From: an uncultured Bacilli bacterium
Lineage (GTDB): Bacteria; Bacillota_I; Bacilli_A; RF39; UBA660
Assembly: GCA_944350445.1 (NCBI GenBank)
Contig: CALVOW010000010.1
Span: 1 to 46,865 of the forward strand
Direction: 5' to 3'
DNA length: 46,865 nt
Shown here: positions 1 through 9,097 of the stretch, in pieces
How positions within the stretch are numbered: position 1 is the stretch's first letter
How the letters are laid out: each line of letters starts with the position of its first letter
Position numbers and translations under genes: made by a program
The notes under the pieces: generated by a model
Seen by the model: the letters and a program-made list of their open reading frames with translations, nothing else
The model's database searches: none
What the model was told of the DNA's origin: nothing

Positions 1-396
1 TGAATTATTTTTTTATTAGCTAACTCTTTAATACTTTCTCCACTTTCAAGACTCATACTAAATAATTTACTTTCATATAAACTATTTCTGATACTTAAAA
101 GGTCATTGTAACTGGAATTATTTAATTCAACATCAATTCTTGTATTATCATTTAAAGAAACATAAATATCAATGGTTTTTTGATATTCTTTGATAATTCC
201 CTTTGGTAGTTCATTATTTAATAAAGATATACTAGTTGACTTAATATCTAGATCAAGATTAGTTTCTAAGATCAAAAATTCTTTGAAAATATCTAAATCA
301 TAAGTAAAAACACTTTTAAACATCTTATCAAACGTTAAAGGAACAAGCTTTAATTCTTTATCTAGTTTTACGTGTTAAAAAACTTTTTGTAACCAT
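1..396 (-). pseudogene. Rpn-type PD-(D/E)XK transposase, 5' part, frameshifted, cut by window edge
   Basis: Minus-strand reading from about 372 to the window edge gives a protein beginning KLDKELKLVPLTFDKMFKSV and continuing through IDIYVSLNDNTRIDVELN to ESKLFSMSLESGESIKELA. This pattern (a D before an ExN motif, then an R-N-x-x-Y-x-x-K block) resembles the Rpn/PD-(D/E)XK nuclease family transposases. The natural start is the ATG at 396, four bases after an AGGAGG site (401-406), but that frame reads MVTKSFLTRKTR and stops at 358-360. Removing one base in the A run at 366-369 would join it to the long frame. The long frame itself has a stop at 375-377 and no start codon before the Met of DKMF. 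It is therefore a frameshifted copy, or a homopolymer sequencing error. Confidence 0.6.
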
Positions 397-645
397 TTAA
401 CCTCCTTTCCAATTAAAAGTAGCATATTAAAAAAAGAGAAGCAAATTGATGATTTTGTAAATTGACATAGCAAAAACTTCCAAAAAAGCAAATTGAAAAT
501 TACAAGTATCAAGTAAATCAACAAAAGCGAAAAAATTTTCAAAGAAAAATTGGCTGAATTTACCAAATTACTATATTTTTAATTTTTTAATATTTAAAAT
601 TTCTTATTCCAAATATTCCATATTTTCATACATTTGTATGCAAAA

Positions 646-676
646 GAAAAAAAACTAGTTCATTTTTTGAACTAAT
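646..676 (-). terminator. Rho-independent terminator of the LCP operon
   Basis: On the minus strand TTAGTTCA pairs with TGAACTAG across a run of A (arms 668-674 and 656-662), followed by a run of T. It lies just after the stop of the LCP gene, the last gene of the minus-strand polysaccharide operon. The stretch 397-645 upstream of the transposase holds no convincing gene: the 63-codon frame there is only Phe/Leu-rich AT-rich sequence. Confidence 0.75.
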
Positions 677-680
677 TTTC

Positions 681-2549
681 CTAACTTATTTCATTAGTAT
701 TTTCTTGATTAGTTGTCGTATCAATAATTTCATTTTCTTCTTTTTCGATATTTGTATCTTGATTAGTATCATCAGTTTCTATATTTTCATTTGATGATTC
801 ATTATCAAGATTCGTATCACTATCTTTATCATCATCTTCTTTAACTATATTTTCGTCATCACTTGTATTTTCATCTTCTGTTTCTTCTTGACTAGTATTT
901 TCATCAGGATTTGAATTGGTATTTTCATTTGTCGTTTGATTATCATTACTATTATTACTAGTATTAGTAGAACTATTCAAAGTTGGAGTATTAACTTTAC
1001 CAGTATTTTCAGTATAAGAACTATCTAATATTTCTCCAGCTTTTACTTTTTCTAAACTTTCCTTAGCAAGGGTAACCGTTTCTTCATTAGGAATCATTAC
1101 ATATAGTACTTGTGTAGGATATGTATATGTATATTCAGCTCCATCACTACCACTTAAACTAATTGAAGTGATATTCCAACTTGGCATATTATCAAGTTGC
1201 ATTTTTACCAAATCCGTTATTTTATCTGTACTAATATTTGTAATAAAACTTCCAGTTAAAGAATTTAAAATGCTTGTATAACGAGTCAAAATAGTACCAG
1301 AAGTACCTTTTTTAATAATAGCTTGAATCATAGCTTGTTGATTCTTGCCTCTTACCCGATCTCCTTCTTCAAAAGCTTTTCGCGTTCTAACAAAATCTAG
1401 AGCTTCTAATCCAGTTACATGATTATATCCCTTTTTAAAATAATAACCATGCCCTGCACTTTTAAAACTATATTTTGAATAAACATCAACTCCCCCCAAA
1501 GCATCAACTAATTTTACTAAAGCATTGTAATTAACTTTTAAGTAATAGTTTATTTCCATATCAAGTAAATCTTCAATAGTTGAAACACTCATATCTACTC
1601 CATATATACCAGCATGCGTTAATTTATCATAAGAATCAGTATCATGGAGTTTAACATAATAATCCCTTGGAATATTTATCATTAATATTTGGTTAGTCTT
1701 AGGATTAATACTAACAACAATGTTAACATCACTTCTTGTTAAACTATTAACATTTCCATAAGAATCAATTCCCGAGATATAAATATTAAAAGTATCTTTG
1801 GTAACATCAACATCTTTTGTAATATCATCAACCATTTCGGTTATTGAGAAACGATAAATTACTTTGTATTTATCATAAAAATCTTCACTATCTTCCCCTA
1901 ACATTTGATAATAAGCATCTTCTAAAAGAGCTGCATCTAAACTATTATCATCTAAATCATTTAATATTATATCATACTCTTTATATTCTTCATCTTGAAA
2001 ACTAATCTCATCACCTAACTTTTCTAAGGCTTGTTCCATTTTACTACCGGCTTGATTAACATAACCAATTCTTTTATCAGCCAGATCACTAATATTATCA
2101 TAATCAGAATCATTTAAAACCATTACTACATAATTCTTAGTTTCATAATTATGCCCACTTGTAAAGGAATCTAGAAAACTAAATGTTTTGTTTAAATAGA
2201 AAAATACTAAACTTAAAATGATAATATAAAAAATCCCTATTACCGAAATAAATACTTTTAGTCCTCTTTTAACCTTTTTTCTTGTTAAAATATATAAAAG
2301 AAGAATTGGCAAAATAACAATAACACCTAAATAAATAAGCAAATATTTAAAAGGTAAAACATCATATTTAAATATCAAATAAGTATTTAAAATAATTAAA
2401 AATATCCAAATAATACTTGTTATTAATAAATAAATATTTAATTTCTTTATTTTCTTTTTCTTAGTTCTTTTTTTCATATTTTTATTTTTAATATCATCAT
2501 TTTTTAAGTTTAAATCATCATCTATATCTTCAATGAGGATATTATTCAT
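681..2549 (-). CDS. LytR-CpsA-Psr (LCP) family wall-polymer ligase
   Basis: LCP enzymes transfer undecaprenyl-linked glycopolymers to peptidoglycan outside the membrane. The 622-residue product has a basic cytoplasmic start, three hydrophobic segments (about 38-60, 67-88 and 99-119), a region at 139-235 resembling a solute-binding-protein fold (LADKRIGYVNQAG), and the LCP domain at about 253-415. The domain shows D-rich ISGIDSYG, the substrate-binding arginine motifs NIPRDYYV, FVRTRK and GDRVRGKNQQ, and DALGGVDV. The last hundred residues are an unstructured Asn/Thr/Glu/Asp tail. An AGAAGGTG site precedes the ATG. It ends the operon LicD - Alg14-like - Alg13-like - LCP, which fits attachment of the polymer made by the flanking genes. 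The long acidic tail is unusual for the family. Confidence 0.93.
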   Translation of the reverse strand: MNNILIEDIDDDLNLKNDDIKNKNMKKRTKKKKIKKLNIYLLITSIIWIFLIILNTYLIFKYDVLPFKYLLIYLGVIVILPILLLYILTRKKVKRGLKVFISVIGIFYIIILSLVFFYLNKTFSFLDSFTSGHNYETKNYVVMVLNDSDYDNISDLADKRIGYVNQAGSKMEQALEKLGDEISFQDEEYKEYDIILNDLDDNSLDAALLEDAYYQMLGEDSEDFYDKYKVIYRFSITEMVDDITKDVDVTKDTFNIYISGIDSYGNVNSLTRSDVNIVVSINPKTNQILMINIPRDYYVKLHDTDSYDKLTHAGIYGVDMSVSTIEDLLDMEINYYLKVNYNALVKLVDALGGVDVYSKYSFKSAGHGYYFKKGYNHVTGLEALDFVRTRKAFEEGDRVRGKNQQAMIQAIIKKGTSGTILTRYTSILNSLTGSFITNISTDKITDLVKMQLDNMPSWNITSISLSGSDGAEYTYTYPTQVLYVMIPNEETVTLAKESLEKVKAGEILDSSYTENTGKVNTPTLNSSTNTSNNSNDNQTTNENTNSNPDENTSQEETEDENTSDDENIVKEDDDKDSDTNLDNESSNENIETDDTNQDTNIEKEENEIIDTTTNQENTNEIS

Positions 2550-2567
2550 TTAATCACCTTCTCTAAA

Positions 2568-3047
2568 TTATTTATCAATTAATTCTTTTATTAAAGAAAT
2601 CATATGCTTTTTATTACTTTGAAACTTTTTAGGGTGAAAATTCTTTATTTCTTTAATAGCATTTTCCAAGTCTTTAACATCATTAATTCCTATTATATAA
2701 CCTTCTTCATTAAAATTCTCAACAATTTGAACTTGATGATCATTTACATGTTCCTTATATTTTTTAAGTCTTGGAATAGCAATAATTTTCTTTTGATATT
2801 TAAGTCCTGTTAAAATTGCTCCTACTCCACCATGCGTAATTAATAAATCACATTCGGAAATTAACTTATCAAATTTATCTTTGGCAATAAGATCAAATAT
2901 TTCCATATTATTAGATGAATAATCACTTGAAAATCCGGCTTGAACAATTACTTTATCTTGAATAACCTTATTCTCAATTAAAGCATCCAGTTCACTCAAC
3001 AATCTTGTAAATTTTTTATCTTGGGTACCAAGTGTTACTAAAATCAT
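2568..3047 (-). CDS. Alg13/PssE/Cps14G-like glycosyltransferase subunit
   Basis: This is the C-terminal-type half of a split family 28 glycosyltransferase. The protein starts MILVTLGTQDKKFTRLL, the usual beginning of PssE/EpsF proteins, and carries the donor-nucleotide motif LITHGGVGAILTGL followed by KKIIAIPRLKKYKEHVNDHQ. The ATG at 3047 is chosen because it has AGGAGG at 3052-3057 and follows the upstream stop by eight bases. An earlier in-frame ATG at 3113 would add 22 poor residues inside the neighbouring gene. With the Alg14-like protein just upstream it probably forms a two-subunit membrane-bound enzyme that adds a sugar to a lipid-linked acceptor. The sugar cannot be read from the sequence. 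Confidence 0.85.
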   Translation of the reverse strand: MILVTLGTQDKKFTRLLSELDALIENKVIQDKVIVQAGFSSDYSSNNMEIFDLIAKDKFDKLISECDLLITHGGVGAILTGLKYQKKIIAIPRLKKYKEHVNDHQVQIVENFNEEGYIIGINDVKDLENAIKEIKNFHPKKFQSNKKHMISLIKELIDK

Positions 3048-3055
3048 AAAACCTC

Positions 3056-3523
3056 CTAAAATATAAAACCTGAATAAATTGCCTTTGGATATAATTTTAA
3101 CATACTTTCCCATTGAACTAAAAAGTAATCAGCAATAGGATAAATCATGGAGCCTGACATCGTTTTCGTAGTTCGATTAGCCAGCGTTTCAATAAAAATA
3201 ATCTTTTTTTTAAAAAGATGCCCAATATAACACATACTAACGGCTGTATGCGTTCCCGTTGTAATAATCACATCAGGTTTAATTTTTAAAAATAAATAAA
3301 ATGATTTAAAAAAATTATAAATAAATTTAAAAAAATAAGTTAAAAAGTGCGATTTGGTTCCGTATACTAAATAATAGACTTGTTTATATTTATCTTTTAA
3401 ATATAAATTTGATTTAGTTTTTTCTGTTACAATTACTGTATCATAATATGGAAACAACTCTTCAAGTTCTAACATTTCCGATAAATGACCGCCCGTTGAT
3501 GATATAAACATTACTTTCTTCAT
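3056..3523 (-). CDS. Alg14/PssD/Cps14F-like glycosyltransferase subunit
   Basis: The 155-residue protein matches the membrane-anchoring, acceptor-binding half of split GT28 enzymes. It has an N-terminal FISSTGGHLSEMLELEEL block, a hydrophobic stretch near 65-85, PDVIITTGTHTAVSMCYIG, and FIETLANRTTKTMSGSMIYPIADYFLVQW. The length is normal for the family. AGGAGG precedes the ATG. It pairs with the Alg13-like gene eight bases downstream, the usual PssD-PssE order in Gram-positive capsule loci. Recruitment of the partner to the membrane is family knowledge. Confidence 0.87.
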   Translation of the reverse strand: MKKVMFISSTGGHLSEMLELEELFPYYDTVIVTEKTKSNLYLKDKYKQVYYLVYGTKSHFLTYFFKFIYNFFKSFYLFLKIKPDVIITTGTHTAVSMCYIGHLFKKKIIFIETLANRTTKTMSGSMIYPIADYFLVQWESMLKLYPKAIYSGFIF

Positions 3524-3545
3524 ATTCCTCCTTTTATAAGGACTT

Positions 3546-4370
3546 TTATTTTTCCTTTGTTGTATCTAAACTAATTTCCAATACCCCATGAGCAACCCTT
3601 TTTTCTTTAGGTGGTAACTTCATATAATCACCATAAATTTGCTCTAAATAAACTTCTGGTTTATTAATAGCATTAAACATTTCTCCTTCAAATTCTTGTT
3701 TTTTAACTGGTAAAAAAACATCTTTTTTTAAATATTCATTTCTCGTTTGATATTCACCAATATAACAAGCAACATTAGTTGTTTCTATTTTATCATATTT
3801 CATCATTAATTTCTTTTGAAATTTATAAAGCGTCTTTACTGGAAAAATTAAAAAAATAGCACTTAAAAGTTTTATTCGGCAATCCCTCAAAGTAATAATT
3901 TTTCTTTTCACATAAATACTTTCACGAATTACTTTAATAATATTAGCTCGATACTTTATCTTGTCATATCCACCATCTTTAACATTATCAAAGGGAAATA
4001 AATCAACAAATATTTCTTTATTTAAATTTAAAGAGGCAATTTTAGCTTCATTCATAAATGTATTTTTCTTGCGAATTTTAGCATAAGAATGCCAATAATT
4101 AGAGTCTGTTTCTAAGGTTTGCACAAAATATTTATTATTTTTATCACTTGGATAAGTTTTAATAAATTTTTCATAATCACTTCGAAGCATTCCAATATCA
4201 ATATCATCATCCCAAGGAATAAAACCCTTATGACGAACTGCTCCAAGAAGTGTTCCAGCTATTAAAAAATATGTTATATTATGTTCCTGACAAAATTTAT
4301 CAATATCTTTTAATATTTCCACTTGCACTTCATGTAATTTTTTTAAATCTTCTTGACTAATTGTTTTCAT
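3546..4370 (-). CDS. LicD family phosphotransferase
   Basis: LicD proteins have a nucleotidyltransferase fold and commonly transfer phosphocholine or another phospho-alcohol or phospho-sugar to cell-surface glycans. The diagnostic segment is at residues 35-70: FLIAGTLLGAVRHKGFIPWD followed by DDIDIG, with the metal-binding aspartates at 54-58. A second conserved piece, EIFVDLFPFDNV, lies near 125-136. The 274-residue length is typical. It is the first gene of the minus-strand operon and is divergent from the GT2 genes across a 137-base promoter region, so it probably decorates the polymer built by this locus. No choline uptake genes are visible nearby, so the transferred group is unknown. Confidence 0.88.
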   Translation of the reverse strand: MKTISQEDLKKLHEVQVEILKDIDKFCQEHNITYFLIAGTLLGAVRHKGFIPWDDDIDIGMLRSDYEKFIKTYPSDKNNKYFVQTLETDSNYWHSYAKIRKKNTFMNEAKIASLNLNKEIFVDLFPFDNVKDGGYDKIKYRANIIKVIRESIYVKRKIITLRDCRIKLLSAIFLIFPVKTLYKFQKKLMMKYDKIETTNVACYIGEYQTRNEYLKKDVFLPVKKQEFEGEMFNAINKPEVYLEQIYGDYMKLPPKEKRVAHGVLEISLDTTKEK

Positions 4371-4408
4371 ATTTCACCATCGCTTTTTTTAATTCTTTTA
4401 TCTCTTAA

Positions 4409-4414
4409 ATTATA
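4409..4414 (-). promoter_or_regulatory. Candidate -10 box for the LicD operon
   Basis: The minus strand reads GTTATAAT here, a perfect TATAAT about 40 bases before the LicD start. The -35 region 17 bases upstream is weak (TTTTAA). Confidence 0.45.
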
Positions 4415-4483
4415 ACATAAATATTCTAATTTTAAAAATAAAAATCTAATTTTTCAATAAAACTAGTCAGTACCAGCGTTTTT

Positions 4484-4492
4484 TGTTATAAT
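4484..4492 (+). promoter_or_regulatory. Extended -10 promoter for the GT2-Wzy operon
   Basis: TGTTATAAT is an extended -10 element 15 bases before the first glycosyltransferase start, with an AGGAGG site between them. The -35 position holds TAGTCA, a weak match. The divergent LicD promoter lies about 75 bases to the left, so the two halves of the polysaccharide locus share this control region. Confidence 0.55.
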
Positions 4493-4507
4493 TTAAAAGG
4501 AGGCGTT

Positions 4508-5467
4508 ATGAAAATAAAAGTAAGTGTTATTGTTCCTGTTTATAATGTTGAAGCTTATTTAGACAAATGTTTAAATAGTTTAGTTAACCAAACTTTAAAG
4601 GAAATAGAAATTATCATTGTTAATGACGGTTCAAAAGATAATAGTGAAAAAATTATTGAAAAATATAAAGAAAAGTACCCAGGAAAAATTAAATATTATA
4701 AAAAAGAAAATGGCGGATTGTCTAGTGCTAGAAACTATGGCTTAAAATATGCAATTGGGGAATATGTCGCCTTTGTTGATAGCGATGACTATGTTGATCT
4801 TAAAATGTATGAGAAAATGATTAACTTAGCCAATCTTGAAAATTCGGATATTGTAGTAGCAGCAACGGAAGCAATTTACAAAGACCATAAAAAAATAATA
4901 CCAGCTAGTTATAATATTTCAAAAAATTATAAAAATTATTTAATATCTGCCCCTATGGCCTGTAATAAAATTTTTAAACGCCAGCTTTTTAAGGATGATT
5001 TTTTATTCAAAGAAGGAATTTGGTATGAAGATTTAGAATTAATTCCTACTTTAATTTTAAAAACGAAAAAAATTTCCTTTTTAGAAGAACCTCTCTATAA
5101 GTATATGCAAAGAAGCGGTTCTATTATGAATCAAGAAACTTTTAACGAAAAAATTTTAGATATTTATAAAGTTTTAAATAATATTGTTGAAAAATTTCAA
5201 AAATATAAACAATATGAAGATTTTCAAACGGAAATTGAGTATTTGTATATTGAACATCTTTTATATAGTTCAGCACTTCGACTTTCGATGTTTAAAGTTG
5301 AAGGAAAAAAATATTTAAAAGAATTTAAAAATTTAATGCGAGAAAAATTTCCAAATTGGTCAAAAAATGTCTATTTTAAAAAGAAAAGTTATAAATTTAA
5401 AATTATTTGTCTACTTGCCTATTATAGACAAAGAAAGCTTATTTATTTTTTAAATAAAAGGAGATGA
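4508..5467 (+). CDS. GT2 family glycosyltransferase (copy A)
   Basis: An inverting GT-A glycosyltransferase that probably adds a sugar from a nucleotide donor to the lipid-linked repeat unit at the cytoplasmic membrane face. Residues 4-110 form the GT2 domain: VSVIVPVYNVEAYLDKCLNS, IIIVNDGSKDNS, NGGLSSARNYGL and the metal-binding FVDSDDY at 89-95. IWYEDLELIP near 175 is the usual acceptor-side acidic motif. A strong AGGAGG precedes the ATG, and TGA ends the gene, which shows that TGA is a stop here. It is the first gene of a five-gene plus-strand operon. The next gene is a close paralogue whose first hundred residues are nearly the same, so the pair arose by tandem duplication. Confidence 0.93.
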   Translation: MKIKVSVIVPVYNVEAYLDKCLNSLVNQTLKEIEIIIVNDGSKDNSEKIIEKYKEKYPGKIKYYKKENGGLSSARNYGLKYAIGEYVAFVDSDDYVDLKMYEKMINLANLENSDIVVAATEAIYKDHKKIIPASYNISKNYKNYLISAPMACNKIFKRQLFKDDFLFKEGIWYEDLELIPTLILKTKKISFLEEPLYKYMQRSGSIMNQETFNEKILDIYKVLNNIVEKFQKYKQYEDFQTEIEYLYIEHLLYSSALRLSMFKVEGKKYLKEFKNLMREKFPNWSKNVYFKKKSYKFKIICLLAYYRQRKLIYFLNKRR

Positions 5468-5470
5468 GTT

Positions 5471-6433
5471 ATGAAAGTAAGTGTAATTGTTCCCGTTTAT
5501 AATGTTGAACCTTATTTAGATAAATGCTTAAATACCTTAGTAAATCAAACTTTAAAAAAAATAGAAATTATTATTGTTAATGATGGTTCTAAGGATAATA
5601 GTGAAAAAATTATCGAAAAATATCTAAAAAAGTATCCTGAAAAAATTAAATATATTAAAAAAGCCAATGGTGGCTTATCAAGTGCCAGAAATGAAGGATT
5701 AAAATATGCAAGTGGCGAGTATATTGGGTTTGTTGACAGTGATGACTATGTTTCTTTAAATACTTTTAATTTAATGTATAAAAAAGCCAAAGAAAAAAAC
5801 TTTGATTTAGTAGTTTGTAATTTGAACTATGTTTATGAAACCAAAACAAAAATGGTTTCAGCTGGTCTTGATAAAGATCTTGAAAACGAAGATGAAGTTA
5901 AAAAAAATATAGTCTTTTTATACCCAGCTGTTTGGAATAAATTATATAAAAAAGAAATACTTGACTCTTTAAAATTTAAAGAAGGTATTTGGTATGAAGA
6001 TGTTGAATTTAATTTTCGTGTCTATCCAAGAGTAAAAAGCATTGGTTATGTCGATAAACCCCTTATTCAATATGTTCAAAGAGAAAGTTCAATTTCTAAA
6101 ACGATTGATAAAAGATTATTTAATTATATTGATAATTTTAATGGCCTTATTAGATATTATCAAGATAATAATCTTTATAATAAATATTACTTTGAACTTG
6201 AATATAGTTATGTCAGATATTTATATGCAACATTTATTAAACAATTAAGTTATACAAATGATAAAGAATTATTTAAAGAAGGAGTTAAAGAAGCTATAAA
6301 AAACGTTCAAGAACATTTTCCAAATTATAAAAAAAATATTTATTTAAAAAAGTTTGGTCTTAAAAATATTTACTTAAAAACTTTTAATAAGAAAACAGCT
6401 TCTCTTCTTAATTTTAAAAATAGGAGGAAATAA
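5471..6433 (+). CDS. GT2 family glycosyltransferase (copy B)
   Basis: This is the second member of the tandem pair, starting three bases after copy A ends. The GT-A domain shows VSVIVPVYNVEPYLDKCLNT, IVNDGSKDNSEKIIEKY, NGGLSSARNEGL and GFVDSDDY. The C-terminal half has IWYEDVEFNFR and YVQRESSISK and diverges from copy A, which suggests different acceptors or linkages. Its stop overlaps the start of the flippase gene (TAATG), so translation is probably coupled. The sugar and linkage are not predictable by eye. Confidence 0.93.
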   Translation: MKVSVIVPVYNVEPYLDKCLNTLVNQTLKKIEIIIVNDGSKDNSEKIIEKYLKKYPEKIKYIKKANGGLSSARNEGLKYASGEYIGFVDSDDYVSLNTFNLMYKKAKEKNFDLVVCNLNYVYETKTKMVSAGLDKDLENEDEVKKNIVFLYPAVWNKLYKKEILDSLKFKEGIWYEDVEFNFRVYPRVKSIGYVDKPLIQYVQRESSISKTIDKRLFNYIDNFNGLIRYYQDNNLYNKYYFELEYSYVRYLYATFIKQLSYTNDKELFKEGVKEAIKNVQEHFPNYKKNIYLKKFGLKNIYLKTFNKKTASLLNFKNRRK

Positions 6434-7932
6434 TGCGGACGAAAAAAACATTTATTAATTTTTTAACTGATGTTGTTCCTTTAATTATTTCATCATTACT
6501 TGGAATTTTTAAATTAAAATTATTTATTCAAATTTTAGGAGATGAAACCTTAGGATTATATCAATTATTTACCCAAATTATGATTTATGTTGCTCTTGTT
6601 GATGGTGGTATAGGAAATGCCTTACTTTATTCATTATATAAACCTAATAAAGAAAAAAATAATAAAAAAATTAGTTCTATTTTATCAGCTAGTAAAAGAA
6701 CTTTTTCTTTAATTGGCGCGATTATTTTTACAATTGCTTTTCTAATTTCTTTTTTAGTTCCTTTCTTTATTAAAGATACATCATTTTCTAATTCCTTTAT
6801 TACGATTACCTTCTTATTATTTGCCATTAGTAATGTAATTAGTTATTTCTTTGTACCCTATCAAACTATTTTAGAAGTAAAAGAAAAAAAATATGTTGCC
6901 AATATTGCTTTACAAACGGGTCAAATTGCTCAAAGTGCTTTAGAAATTATTCTTTTACTTTGTGGAGTTTCTTTTATTAATATATTATGTATGCACAGCG
7001 TTGTTAAATTACTTGCTAATCTAGCCATCTTAATTGTGGCTAAGAAAATGTATCCAGAATTAAATTATAATGAAAAAGAAAGAGACTATTCTTTTTTAAA
7101 ACAATTAAAGGACTTAATTTTTCATAAAATAAATGGTTTAATAGGTTCAAATATTGATGTTTTAATTATTACCTATATGTTAGGACTTAAAGCCGTTGCC
7201 ATTTATTCAACTTATAATTATATTATTAATATGTTAAAAGAAATATTAAATAAGTTATCAACTTCCATGTTAGCGATTATTGGTAATAAATTAGTTGAAA
7301 GTGAAGAACAAAGTTATTCTTTATTTAAAGAATTAAGAGGTATGTTGTTCTATGTTGCAACTATTATTACAACTCCCCTTTTATTTGCTATTGATCCGTT
7401 TATTGAAATTTGGTATGAAGGAAGCATTCAAACTGATTTTTTAATTGCTATTGGTTTTTGTATGATTATGTTCATATTTGTAGTAAAAATTTGTATTAAT
7501 CTCTTTGTCAATGCCAAAGGCTTATTTAAAGAAACTAAAAAATGTGCTATTACGGATACAATTGTCAACTTATCCTTATCAATTATCCTAGCCCATTTTA
7601 TTGGAATACCCGGAGTTATTATTGCAACAGCAATTTCTGTTTTTGTGGCTGAATATTGTATGAAAACCAGTGTTATTTACAAAGAAATATTTAAAAAGAA
7701 AGTAAGTTCTTTTCACCTTGAAAATATAAAATTCTTTGTTATCTTTATAATTGATATAATTATTGGCTACTTTATTACCAACCAATTTACTTTTACGAAT
7801 ATTTTTATTTGGTTTTTATACTTTATAATCTTTACTCTTCTAAATGCTTTTATCTTGCTAGTTGTTTATAAACTTCTAGGCGAAACCAAATTTATTAATC
7901 GTGTAAAAGAATTAAAAAAGGGGGAAAAATGA
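6433..7932 (+). CDS. Wzx-like polysaccharide flippase (MOP superfamily)
   Basis: A 499-residue hydrophobic protein with about 12-14 predicted membrane helices, starting with a short basic segment and IPSLIGxxK-like residues (VPLIISSLLGIFKLKLF). LGDETLGLYQLFTQIMIYVALVDGGIGNALLY matches the first two helices of O-antigen and capsule flippases. It would move the lipid-linked repeat unit across the membrane for polymerisation. AGGAGG lies inside the end of the preceding gene. The start overlaps that gene's stop, and its own stop overlaps the next start (ATGA), so the operon is tightly coupled. Position between transferases and a Wzy-like protein supports the role. Confidence 0.9.
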   Translation: MRTKKTFINFLTDVVPLIISSLLGIFKLKLFIQILGDETLGLYQLFTQIMIYVALVDGGIGNALLYSLYKPNKEKNNKKISSILSASKRTFSLIGAIIFTIAFLISFLVPFFIKDTSFSNSFITITFLLFAISNVISYFFVPYQTILEVKEKKYVANIALQTGQIAQSALEIILLLCGVSFINILCMHSVVKLLANLAILIVAKKMYPELNYNEKERDYSFLKQLKDLIFHKINGLIGSNIDVLIITYMLGLKAVAIYSTYNYIINMLKEILNKLSTSMLAIIGNKLVESEEQSYSLFKELRGMLFYVATIITTPLLFAIDPFIEIWYEGSIQTDFLIAIGFCMIMFIFVVKICINLFVNAKGLFKETKKCAITDTIVNLSLSIILAHFIGIPGVIIATAISVFVAEYCMKTSVIYKEIFKKKVSSFHLENIKFFVIFIIDIIIGYFITNQFTFTNIFIWFLYFIIFTLLNAFILLVVYKLLGETKFINRVKELKKGEK

Positions 7933-9092
7933 AAAAATTAATGATATTACAAATTAAAAGTAATGAATTAGGTGGAGTTTGGTTTTTTAATAAAACGATA
8001 AGTGAAGAATTATTAAAACATAATTTTCAAATTGAAATTGTTGCAATTCGTGATAATCATTCAAAAAATAAATTAGAAATTGCGAAATCCATTTCTTTAA
8101 AAACAATTAATGAACAAGATAAATGGGAAATTACTAGAAAAAAAGATATTTTAAAAGCATTAAAAACATTAAAATTTAAAAATATTCTTATGATATGCAA
8201 AAAATATTTATCTGAACATAAAAAATTGAAAGAAGATTTTACTACTTTAAAAAATTATATAAAAAAACAAAATCCTGATTATATCATCGCCTCGCATTAT
8301 CAAACCCTAGATGGAATACCTAAGGAATACTTAAAAAAAACCGTTGCTATTCAACACTCTTCATTAAAAGATGTTTTAACACTACATGATAATACTAAAA
8401 AATTAAAAAAATATAGTAAAAAAATTTTTAAAATGGTTTGGCTTTCCAAGAAAACAAGTGAATTAGCCGAAGAAAAAGGTTTTTCTAATAATACATATAT
8501 GTATAATCCTGTTCGCTTTCAAACAAAATTAACAGCTGACGTTATAAAAAATAAAAAGTTAATTAGTGTTACAAGAATTGATAATTCCCAAAAAAGAATT
8601 GATTTAATGCTTGATATTGCAAATACGGTTTTAAAAGATTCTGATTGGACTTTTGAACTTTATGGAACGGGGGAATTTACAGACTATGCTAAAAAAATAT
8701 TAAATAACAATAAAAAAATAAAATATATGGGAAAAACTGATAATCCAATGCAAGTTTTATTAAATGCCTCTATTAATTTAAATACCTCACGAATGGAAGG
8801 CTTTTCTCTTTCAATCTTAGAAGCTAATATGTGTGGAGTTCCAACCGTTACTTTTGATTTTGGAGAATCTGCCCCCGAAGAAATAATTAATGATAAAACT
8901 GGTTATATTATATATAACGATAATAAAGAAGAATATATTGAAAAATTATTATTTTTAATGAATAATTCCCAAAAACTACAAGAATTAGCTAATAATTCTA
9001 AAAAATTTGGTCAAAAATTTACTATTGACAAAATTATTCAAAATTGGTTAAAATTATTTGGAGACTTAGATAATTATAATAGAAAGGGGTAA
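7929..9092 (+). CDS. GT4 family glycosyltransferase
   Basis: A GT-B fold retaining glycosyltransferase of 387 residues. The N-terminal half has the typical LGGVWFFNKTISEELLKHN start and DYIIASHYQTLDG. The C-terminal donor-binding half has LISVTRIDNSQKRIDLMLDI, FELYGTGEFTDY, and the E-x7-E signature in TSRMEGFSLSILEANMCGVP followed by TVTFDFGESAPEEII. A purine-rich GGGGG site precedes the ATG. The gene overlaps the flippase stop by four bases. It probably adds one sugar of the repeat unit. Substrate unknown. Confidence 0.92.
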   Translation: MKKLMILQIKSNELGGVWFFNKTISEELLKHNFQIEIVAIRDNHSKNKLEIAKSISLKTINEQDKWEITRKKDILKALKTLKFKNILMICKKYLSEHKKLKEDFTTLKNYIKKQNPDYIIASHYQTLDGIPKEYLKKTVAIQHSSLKDVLTLHDNTKKLKKYSKKIFKMVWLSKKTSELAEEKGFSNNTYMYNPVRFQTKLTADVIKNKKLISVTRIDNSQKRIDLMLDIANTVLKDSDWTFELYGTGEFTDYAKKILNNNKKIKYMGKTDNPMQVLLNASINLNTSRMEGFSLSILEANMCGVPTVTFDFGESAPEEIINDKTGYIIYNDNKEEYIEKLLFLMNNSQKLQELANNSKKFGQKFTIDKIIQNWLKLFGDLDNYNRKG

Positions 9093-9097
9093 AAAAA

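Noticed and set aside
375-566. 63-codon minus-strand frame
   Set aside because: It is Phe/Leu-rich AT-rich sequence with no ribosome site at its start. It only shares a frame with the broken transposase, whose own ribosome site lies inside it.
2604-2813. Plus-strand frame opposite the Alg13-like gene, and similar frames at 6042, 6627, 7588, 9034, 13195, 17885, 22507, 22733, 26681 and 44810
   Set aside because: Each lies on the other strand or in another frame of a well-supported gene and shows no ribosome site or family motif.
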